Positions 1-4,862 of a DNA stretch of 5,624 nucleotides are shown here, in pieces. Numbering within the stretch: position 1 is the first letter of the stretch; each line of letters opens with the position of its first letter. The notes beneath the pieces were generated by a model. The model did not search any database and was not told where the DNA came from. It was given only the letters and a program-made list of their open reading frames with translations. Both the position numbers and the translations under genes were made by a program. Source of the DNA: an uncultured Moraxella sp. (GTDB taxonomy: Bacteria; Pseudomonadota; Gammaproteobacteria; Pseudomonadales; Moraxellaceae); contig CALAPG010000013.1 in NCBI GenBank assembly GCA_937889485.1, forward strand, positions 1-5,624. Direction: 5' to 3'.

Positions 1-571
1 TAAAAATTTTGGGATGGCAAAGCTCATTGAGTGAGCAGTTTCGGCATTTGGCAGTACTGTATTCAGGCTTTGGGGTAATACCCGTTTGGATAATTTGTTG
101 GCATTCTTTAATTGCATTAAGCGTTAAATCTCGCAATGCTTGGTCAAAAACCACGACTTGACGACGACGAGTTTTGCCATAGAACAATGCCCCTTCTGGC
201 ACAGTGCATTGGTGCATATCTTCTAGGCAAAGGGCTTGAGCCATGAGTTGCACTTCATCAGCTCGGTGTGATTTTGGTTTGCCACGTTTGTACTCAATGG
301 GATAGGGAATACTTGAGCCATCCGCTTGGCGGTGGTATTCGACCACATCTGCTACGCCTTCAAGTTCAAGGGTACGATGACCCAATGGCAAGGTGCGAAC
401 GGTGCGGATGTCGCCACGAGTTTCGTTTTCGCCACTATTGACTCGCTCGTGCATGATTTGCCCTTCGGCGGTCAGTTGGTTTTCCGCCCATTGGTCTTCT
501 AGCTCAATCAAGGCAAACTGGCGTGGGCAAAATAAATAATGCTGTAAGCGGGATAGGTATAGGGTTGGCAT
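1..571 (-). CDS. cas4: CRISPR-associated exonuclease Cas4 (type I-C-like), 3' end cut by window edge
   Basis: This is a RecB-family nuclease that processes prespacers and helps select PAM-correct spacers together with Cas1-Cas2. Reading leftward from ATG 571-569, 190 codons stay open to the window edge. The N-terminal segment reads QHYLFCPRQFALIELE. The four iron-sulfur cysteines are visible: C15 near the N-terminus and C176, C179 and C185 at the C-terminus. The nuclease core is present: H41 (MHERV), D75 (EGVAD), E93 and K95 (IEYKRGKPK), and Q108. The family usually ends shortly after the last cysteine, so only a few residues are probably missing. An AAGGAA ribosome-binding site lies at 583-588, 11 nt before the start. 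The WAEN, TAEGQIMHER and GALFYGKTRRR segments match type I-C Cas4 as I remember it; the subtype is recalled, not searched. In type I-C operons cas7 normally precedes cas4 and cas1-cas2 follow. Here the upstream gene is not cas, while cas1-cas2 would lie off the left edge. Confidence 0.92.
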   Translation of the reverse strand, partial: MPTLYLSRLQHYLFCPRQFALIELEDQWAENQLTAEGQIMHERVNSGENETRGDIRTVRTLPLGHRTLELEGVADVVEYHRQADGSSIPYPIEYKRGKPKSHRADEVQLMAQALCLEDMHQCTVPEGALFYGKTRRRQVVVFDQALRDLTLNAIKECQQIIQTGITPKPEYSTAKCRNCSLNELCHPKIF

Positions 572-588
572 TTTGCAAGAAATTCCTT

Positions 589-625
589 AAAAATATAAGG
601 CTAACTATCGAAATAGCCTTATATT
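589..625 (-). terminator. Rho-independent terminator-like hairpin upstream of cas4
   Basis: A perfect 12-bp inverted repeat (AATATAAGGCTA at 592-603, TAGCCTTATATT at 614-625) encloses a 10-nt loop. Read on the minus strand, the second arm runs into five consecutive T residues (593-589). The stem is low in GC, so it would be a modest terminator. It lies 32 nt after the stop of the remnant ORF and ends 17 nt before the cas4 start. It would therefore end transcription from the right and separate cas4 from it. It could instead act as a structured leader or attenuator for cas4. On the plus strand no T-run follows, so it appears one-directional. Confidence 0.6.
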
Positions 626-629
626 CAAA

Positions 630-635
630 AGTATA
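630..635 (-). promoter_or_regulatory. Possible -10 box for cas4
   Basis: On the minus strand 630-635 reads TATACT, five of six matches to the sigma-70 -10 consensus, in an AT-rich gap. No good -35 hexamer lies 16-18 nt upstream. The implied start of transcription falls inside the hairpin at 589-625, which would disrupt its first arm and so let transcription pass into cas4. This is a tentative reading, based on one hexamer. Confidence 0.25.
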
Positions 636-656
636 GTTATTAAATTCACGTTAGAA

Positions 657-824
657 CTAACTATTCCAATTCGCTTCAACAAAGGTAGTAATTTTATCTC
701 GCATAACTTCTGTAGTTTTATGTAGTAAATTTTCAATCTTATGAACATCTGAAACTAAATTTAAGTTATGTTTATTCATGAAAGTTTGAATAAAATAAAG
801 CACTTCATAACCTTCATCTTTATT
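657..824 (-). pseudogene. C-terminal remnant (55 codons) of an unrecognised gene, truncated by the IS
   Basis: Read leftward, an open frame of 55 codons runs from the IS end to a TAG stop at 659-657. It begins NKDEGYEVLYFIQTF and ends TTFVEANWNS. An in-frame TAG (837-839) lies inside the IS terminal repeat, so the frame cannot extend into the element. The only internal ATGs have no ribosome-binding site in front of them. The peptide is polar and probably mostly helical, with no motif I recognise, and it does not look like the C-terminus of Cas7, the usual neighbour before cas4. The 42 bp between the IS and fbpC hold no ATG and have stops in all three minus-strand frames, so the N-terminal half is not on the other side of the IS. 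The segment is clearly more AT-rich than cas4 or the fbp genes, which suggests foreign origin. It might still be a short gene that starts inside. Confidence 0.55.
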
Positions 825-842
825 AGAACTTACGCACTATCT
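821..842 (+). repeat. Left terminal inverted repeat of the IS
   Basis: This 22-bp arm is perfectly complementary to 1953-1974. Pairing stops at 843 on the inside and at 820 on the outside. It lies downstream of the transposase stop codon. Together with the AT-rich sequence inside the IS it forms a possible outward-facing promoter (see 822-850). Confidence 0.9.
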
Positions 843-850
843 TAAAACAA
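822..850 (-). promoter_or_regulatory. Possible outward-facing promoter at the IS left end
   Basis: Reading leftward out of the IS, TTGTTT (850-845, three of six to -35) is followed after exactly 17 nt by TCTAAT (827-822, five of six to -10). The -10 lies across the IS/flank junction. It would transcribe the ORF remnant towards cas4, although the hairpin at 589-625 stands between them. This is prediction from hexamers and spacing only. Confidence 0.35.
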
Positions 851-865
851 AAAAACGTGATAGTC

Positions 866-1909
866 CTACCCGTGTTTTGGATTCAAATGAAACAAATCAT
901 CAGCGACTTGCTTCGATACTTGAGCGACTACAGAGGTAAACAGATTTTCAACCCAAGCATAAACGGAAGAAAAGCGAAAACCAACCTGCTGTTTTAAATA
1001 CACAAATGCCATCAGCGAACAGAAAATATGATTACGGATTTTACGCTCACGACGAAGTTGAAACTTCTCAATTGAACAACACTGTTTGATGGTGCGATGA
1101 TAGGTTTCAATCTGCCAATGGCAATCGTGCAGATAATCAAAATCTAGTGGTGTAAACACAGGTTTATTGGGTTCATCATTTTTTGGGGTAGGTTCAAACT
1201 TCACATAATGTCTCACTTGGTCTTTAAAGTGATGACGGTAGAGGGTGACAAAACCAAAGTCTTTGAGCCAAACTTTTAGTCCTGCTTTGGGTATTGAATC
1301 AATACTTTGGACTTGTTGCCAAGTGCCTTGTGCGATGGATACGGTGCGGTTTGCTTTGATGGCAAACATAAACCCTAACTCAGCGTTTTTGATGTGTTTA
1401 AGGTTTTCTTTACTGCTGTACCAACTGTCACCTGTAATATAACTGGGCTTAAGCCCCCATGTTAACACTTCATCAAGCATTTTTTGAAAGTAGTCATTTT
1501 TGGTTAGGTTTTCTTTAGGGTCATATAGTCGGTAGTTGATGGGTTGACTGTTGCCTGTGAGGTCGGTGTAATATAGGGTGATAAGATTAATTCCTTGTAC
1601 GGCTTTGTGGTGTTTGCCACTGTAGTAGTAGCCGATTAGGTCAGTTTTGTTGCTGTAGGGTTTGTCAAGGACGGTATCATCGATGCTGATGATGCCTCCA
1701 GTCGGATTGATATGCCCCACTGCTTGGTCGTAGAGGTCACGAGGTTCAAAGTTCTCTCTCGCTAAAAAGTTGTTAACGCTGTCATGCCCTATCTCAATGC
1801 TTTGGGCTAGCCTTGTACAGGTCGGATGTTTGGGTTCGCTAATGAGCATTCCGATGTAGTGTCCTAGGGTGCAGTGGGCGGTGCTGGGTCGGCTGAGTTG
1901 TCGTATCAA
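866..1909 (-). CDS. DDE transposase, IS4 superfamily (IS701-like)
   Basis: This 347-residue enzyme would cut and rejoin the IS ends. The DDE catalytic triad can be followed: the first acidic site is D77/D78 in SIDDTVLDKPYS, the second is D161 in ITGDSWYSS, and the third is E268 in HWQIETYHRTIKQ, where E268 is followed six residues later by K275. The segments SGKHHKAVQGINLITLYYTD and RKIRNHIFCSLMAFV are typical of IS701-like transposases as I remember them. The frame is intact from start to TAG stop. The start is a TTG at 1909-1907; no in-frame ATG lies between it and the upstream TGA. The first internal ATG is codon 21. A TATGCT -10-like hexamer (1939-1934) lies 24 nt before the TTG, but no clear -35 or Shine-Dalgarno is visible, which fits weak transposase expression. 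The gene fills almost the whole IS. Confidence 0.93.
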   Translation of the reverse strand: MIRQLSRPSTAHCTLGHYIGMLISEPKHPTCTRLAQSIEIGHDSVNNFLARENFEPRDLYDQAVGHINPTGGIISIDDTVLDKPYSNKTDLIGYYYSGKHHKAVQGINLITLYYTDLTGNSQPINYRLYDPKENLTKNDYFQKMLDEVLTWGLKPSYITGDSWYSSKENLKHIKNAELGFMFAIKANRTVSIAQGTWQQVQSIDSIPKAGLKVWLKDFGFVTLYRHHFKDQVRHYVKFEPTPKNDEPNKPVFTPLDFDYLHDCHWQIETYHRTIKQCCSIEKFQLRRERKIRNHIFCSLMAFVYLKQQVGFRFSSVYAWVENLFTSVVAQVSKQVADDLFHLNPKHG

Positions 1910-1952
1910 TTTGGTCGTTCTTGGTTTTTGTTTAGCATATCATGTTTCGTTT

Positions 1953-1974
1953 AGATAGTGCGTAAGTTCTAATA
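1953..1974 (-). repeat. Right terminal inverted repeat of the IS
   Basis: This arm is the exact reverse complement of 821-842. It lies upstream of the transposase gene, so its inner side should carry the transposase promoter. Only 39 bp separate it from the end of fbpC, so the IS sits directly behind the iron-transport operon without breaking fbpC. I see no convincing fbpC terminator in that gap, only AT-rich sequence with short self-complementary runs. Confidence 0.9.
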
Positions 1975-2013
1975 TAGATACAAAATTTTATAATTTAGAA
2001 ACTAGCGAAGTGA

Positions 2014-3081
2014 TTATACTGCCTTTTGTCTCAAAAAAAATAATTTTATCCCTACTACACCGTCAAGCATATACTGCGCATCTTGTGAATAGACCAACAC
2101 CTGCACTTGAGAATTGATCCAAACCTCATAAATTAGGTGATCACCCTTAAACTGTTTTGCTTTGATTACGCCCGTGATGGGGCTGTTTTCTTTGGGCACA
2201 AGCCCAAGCCATTCGGGGCGAATTAATACCTGCTGGCTTTGCGCAAAATACGGATAAGCGCCCCACGGCAACTTACCCAAAGCTGTTTCTAAACCATCAC
2301 CACGGGCATCTGTAAAGGGCTGGGCAGATAATAAGACACCCTTGCCAATAAACTTGGCAACCGTGGCTGTTTTTGGGGCTTGATAAAGCTGTGCTGGGGT
2401 ATCCCACTGCTGCAATTTACCCTCTGCCAGCATGCCTATTTTGTCAGCAATCATAAACGCTTCTTGTTGATCGTGGGTGACGACAAGGGCACTGATTTGG
2501 CGCTGTTTGAGTAATAATTGGATATTTTTTGCCAAGTCTTCTCGTAAGTCAGCATCAAGACTAGAAAACGGTTCATCAAATAAAATCAGCTGCGGATTTG
2601 GGGCAATGGCACGTGCAAGAGCAACTCGCTGCTGCTGTCCGCCTGATAGCTCATGCGGATAGCGTTTGGCAAGATCCATTAAACCCACCAATGCTAACAA
2701 CTCATCAACCGTGGCTTGCTGCTGCGCTTTTGGTTGTTCGTACAATCCAAAGGCGATATTATCCGCCACAGTCAAATGTGGAAATAACGCATAATCTTGA
2801 AATACCACCCCAATTTGGCGTTGATGGGCGGGTAAGTGTTTTTTTGTTGACGCATCAAAAAGCACGTGTTTACCAAACTTAATCGTTCCTGCTGTTGGCG
2901 TCTCAAAACCTGCAATACAGCGCAATAAGCTAGTCTTACCGCACCCTGATTGTCCAACAAGGCAGGCTATCTCGGCAGGTGCCAATGCAAAATCAATGTC
3001 ATCTAATACTGCCTTGGTATCATCACTGGTATAATGTAATGATAAATTTTCAACACGTAAAGACATCGGCTCAGTTGTCAT
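2014..3081 (-). CDS. fbpC: Ferric iron ABC transporter, ATP-binding protein FbpC
   Basis: This is the cytoplasmic ATPase subunit that drives import of Fe(III) delivered by the periplasmic protein FbpA. It has 355 residues, close to the usual 350 for FbpC. The nucleotide-binding domain is complete: Walker A GQSGCGKT (43-50), Q-loop Q95 in VVFQDYALFPHLT, signature LSGGQ (145-149), Walker B LILFDE (165-170), D-loop SSLD (173-176) and switch histidine H203 in VVTHDQQEA. From about residue 240 a TOBE-like C-terminal domain follows (VLIRPEWLGLV, then GVIKAKQFKGDHLIYEV), typical of the CUT/Fbp group. The ATG (3081-3079) overlaps the fbpB TGA in an ATGA tetranucleotide, showing translational coupling. 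An AGAAGG ribosome-binding site lies at 3091-3096, 9 nt upstream. Assignment to iron rather than another substrate depends mainly on the neighbouring fbpB and fbpA and the Fur box. Confidence 0.93.
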   Translation of the reverse strand: MTTEPMSLRVENLSLHYTSDDTKAVLDDIDFALAPAEIACLVGQSGCGKTSLLRCIAGFETPTAGTIKFGKHVLFDASTKKHLPAHQRQIGVVFQDYALFPHLTVADNIAFGLYEQPKAQQQATVDELLALVGLMDLAKRYPHELSGGQQQRVALARAIAPNPQLILFDEPFSSLDADLREDLAKNIQLLLKQRQISALVVTHDQQEAFMIADKIGMLAEGKLQQWDTPAQLYQAPKTATVAKFIGKGVLLSAQPFTDARGDGLETALGKLPWGAYPYFAQSQQVLIRPEWLGLVPKENSPITGVIKAKQFKGDHLIYEVWINSQVQVLVYSQDAQYMLDGVVGIKLFFLRQKAV

Positions 3082-4682
3082 GATGGGTTACCTTCTTTTG
3101 AAAACAGAATGACAGGAATCAGCCCTGATAGCACAATAACCAGTGCAGGCAATGCCGCTTGGTCAAACTGACCCTCCATGGTAAACGCATAAATACGCAC
3201 CGCGAGCGTATCCCAGTCTGTGGGGCGGGTCATCAACGTGATTGGCATCTCTTTCATCAAATCAACAAACACCATCAACATCGCCACTCCCAATGAACTT
3301 TTTAGCAAAGGCACATATAACCGCCGCACCAGCTGCACACCTCGAACATTCAAAATTAGTGCAGACTCTACAAGACTTGGGCGAATGCGCTCAAACCCCG
3401 ACTCCACACTTGACACCGCAAGGGCTAAAAATCGGATCACATAAGCCAGCAGCATCACCACCAATGTACCTTTAATAATCGCGGTGCGATCGTCAGCGAC
3501 AGACAACCAGCTGAGCAAAAAATTATCCACATAAGCGACAGGAATAAAGATACCAATCGCCAATACAGAGCCTGGTATAGCATACCCAAGCGTTGCCAAA
3601 CGCATCAGCAAACTGGCAAACCTTGATGAATCACCACGCTTTGCCACAACCAGCAGCAGCGCTACCCCCATCACCAAAACAGCACCAATCAGCCCAATAA
3701 GCAAAGAATTTGCCATAGGTGCCAACAGTGCCATGGCTTGATCCATGCGCCAATCTTTTAGCGCCCATATCAGCAGCTGCCAAATAGGTAGCAAAAACCC
3801 CATAACCAACATCAGACCACAAAAGCCAGTGGCTAGCCCTGCCTTTAGCCCAAACAACTTTTTGGGGATAATTTCCGCTGATTTTTTGGTGGCAAAATGA
3901 CGGCGACCGCGGCTAAGCTGCTCCAACACAATCAAGACAAACACCAACAAGACCAGTAACGACGCCAACTGCTTGGCGGTATCAATAGAAAAAAAACCAA
4001 ACCACGCCTGATAAATAGCCGTGGTAAATGTCTCTACCCCAAACACTGACACCGCACCAAAATCTGCCAATATCTCCATCATAGCAAGCAAAAGCCCACT
4101 CATCACCCAAGGGCGTGCCATTGGCAACGCAATCTTAAACAACGACTGGGTAGGCGTCAAACCCAGTGAGGCGCCCATATCCAGCGCCTGCTGCCCCATA
4201 CTGGTAAAAGCATTTCTCGCAAGCAAATACACATACGGATAAAACGTCAGTATCAGCACCCACGACAAACCCCAAATATTACGAATATCAGGTAGTCCCT
4301 GCGCCCAACCTGCATGGCTGCGCAAATAACTACTCACCGCGCCCGTATAATCAAACATACCCAGCTGCACAAAAGCCAGTACATAAGCAGGGACGGTAAG
4401 TGGCAGCATCATCGCCCAAAAAAATAGCCGCCGACCTGGGAACGTGTACATAGCCGTAAGCCACGCACTACTCACCCCCACTACCAACACCCCAAACGAT
4501 GTCGTTAGCAGCAATATGAGCGTATTTTTGACAAGCTTAGTGAGCTCAGACTCTAACAAAAATTGCCAGATTTCTTGGTCAAACTCACCAAAACTAGACA
4601 CCACCACCAGTAGCGGCAGCACCATGATTAGGGTACACAAAATCAGCCATAATCGGGCAAAAAAAACACTTCGATTGATCAT
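3078..4682 (-). CDS. fbpB: Ferric iron ABC transporter, fused permease FbpB
   Basis: This is the inner-membrane permease through which Fe(III) passes. It has 534 residues from the chosen start, in two homologous halves as in Neisseria FbpB and Haemophilus HitB. About twelve hydrophobic segments are visible, beginning with residues 9-29. Two EAA-type loops that contact the ATPase can be seen: about 168-191 (DMGASLGLTPTQSLFKIALP) and about 439-462 (ESALILNVRGVQLVRRLYVP). The stretches ADFGAVSVFGVETFTTAIYQ (207-226) and LMKEMPITLMTRPTDWDTLA (475-494) are family-typical. The open frame extends 42 codons further upstream to an ATG at 4808, but that part is hydrophilic, Asn/His-rich, and covers the promoter and Fur box. 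The ATG at 4682, directly before the first membrane segment and preceded by TTAAGG at very short spacing, is the likelier start. The gene overlaps fbpC by 4 bp. Confidence 0.92.
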   Translation of the reverse strand: MINRSVFFARLWLILCTLIMVLPLLVVVSSFGEFDQEIWQFLLESELTKLVKNTLILLLTTSFGVLVVGVSSAWLTAMYTFPGRRLFFWAMMLPLTVPAYVLAFVQLGMFDYTGAVSSYLRSHAGWAQGLPDIRNIWGLSWVLILTFYPYVYLLARNAFTSMGQQALDMGASLGLTPTQSLFKIALPMARPWVMSGLLLAMMEILADFGAVSVFGVETFTTAIYQAWFGFFSIDTAKQLASLLVLLVFVLIVLEQLSRGRRHFATKKSAEIIPKKLFGLKAGLATGFCGLMLVMGFLLPIWQLLIWALKDWRMDQAMALLAPMANSLLIGLIGAVLVMGVALLLVVAKRGDSSRFASLLMRLATLGYAIPGSVLAIGIFIPVAYVDNFLLSWLSVADDRTAIIKGTLVVMLLAYVIRFLALAVSSVESGFERIRPSLVESALILNVRGVQLVRRLYVPLLKSSLGVAMLMVFVDLMKEMPITLMTRPTDWDTLAVRIYAFTMEGQFDQAALPALVIVLSGLIPVILFSKEGNPS

Positions 4683-4705
4683 CACCTTAAAACCATAAAT
4701 AAAAT

Positions 4706-4724
4706 GAAAATGATAATTATTATT
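4706..4724. promoter_or_regulatory. Fur box in the fbpB-fbpA intergenic region
   Basis: The 19 bases GAAAATGATAATTATTATT match the classic Fur consensus GATAATGATAATCATTATC at 16 of 19 positions. The box lies 23 bp upstream of the fbpB start and touches the predicted fbpA -35 hexamer. Fe(II)-loaded Fur bound here should repress fbpBC, and probably also the divergent fbpA, when iron is plentiful. Confidence 0.85.
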
Positions 4725-4751
4725 GTTTATATTAAAAACATACATTATACT
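4723..4751 (+). promoter_or_regulatory. Predicted sigma-70 promoter of fbpA
   Basis: A -35-like TTGTTT (4723-4728, three of six) is followed by a 17-bp spacer and a -10 TATACT (4746-4751, five of six). The -35 overlaps the edge of the Fur box, a normal arrangement for Fur repression. The implied transcript has a 5' leader of roughly 100 nt before the fbpA ATG. Its ribosome-binding site is AAGGAA at 4852-4857. Confidence 0.6.
4744..4749 (-). promoter_or_regulatory. Possible -10 box for fbpBC
   Basis: On the minus strand 4749-4744 reads TATAAT, a perfect -10 consensus, within the same bases that give the fbpA -10 on the other strand. No strong -35 lies 16-18 nt upstream. An alternative for this direction is TTGTAG followed 18 nt later by TATAAA, which lies nearer the Fur box. 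Either placement puts the Fur box just downstream of or over the transcription start. Confidence 0.45.
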
Positions 4752-4803
4752 ACAAAGCCGCACATTTGGTTTACCCATTTCCAACAAACACCACAAAAAT
4801 TTC

Positions 4804-4835
4804 CCCAATATCCCATCATTAGGGCAATAATTGGG
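4804..4835. repeat. Imperfect inverted repeat in the fbpA leader
   Basis: CCCAAT (4804-4809) pairs with ATTGGG (4830-4835), and inside it CCC (4812-4814) pairs with GGG (4822-4824) around a 7-nt loop. The arms are joined by an asymmetric bulge of 2 and 5 nt. In the predicted fbpA transcript it would fold about 27 nt before the start codon. No T-run follows, so it is not a terminator. It may be a structural leader element or chance. Confidence 0.3.
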
Positions 4836-4862
4836 CAGCGTTTATTCAAATAAGGAACAGCA

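Larger units (their letters stand above)
821..1974 (-). mobile_element. Complete insertion sequence, IS4/IS701-type, about 1.15 kb
   Basis: A single transposase gene is bracketed by perfect 22-bp inverted repeats at 821-842 and 1953-1974; the core is TTAGAACTTACGCACTATC on the left and its complement on the right. The outermost two or three bases may be target DNA rather than IS, because they are simple TA-type sequence. Beyond the repeats the flanks differ. At most a 2-bp TA could count as a direct repeat, whereas I recall 4-bp duplications for IS701-like elements. The length and single-ORF layout fit a functional element. It separates a cas4 region from an iron-transport operon. A named ISfinder entry cannot be assigned without a search. 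Confidence 0.88.

Noticed and set aside
651..658. TTAGAACT, also present at the IS end (823-830), as a relic IS terminus
   Set aside because: Only 8 bases match in a row, the rest of the terminal repeat is missing, and the site overlaps the stop codon of the remnant ORF; chance is sufficient.
572..865. CRISPR repeats near cas4
   Set aside because: I looked for regularly spaced identical blocks of about 25-37 bp and found none. The only repeats are the terminator hairpin and the IS end.
1245..1442. 65-codon plus-strand frame inside the transposase gene
   Set aside because: It is antisense to an intact DDE transposase, with no supporting signals.
1975..2013. Terminator after fbpC
   Set aside because: The gap has only AT-rich short self-complementary runs with no GC stem plus T-run, so I could not support one.
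2477..2960. Small open frames on both strands inside fbpC
   Set aside because: They overlap a well-supported ATPase gene in other frames and show no motif or ribosome-binding site of their own.
3220..4698. Several 60-85 codon frames on both strands inside fbpB
   Set aside because: They are shadows of the permease gene; their sequences are low-complexity and unlike any family.
4683..4808. 42-codon N-terminal extension of fbpB to an ATG at 4808
   Set aside because: It is not a membrane or signal segment, is rich in Asn and His, and runs through the promoter hexamers and Fur box. The start at 4682 directly precedes the first membrane segment, as in the family.
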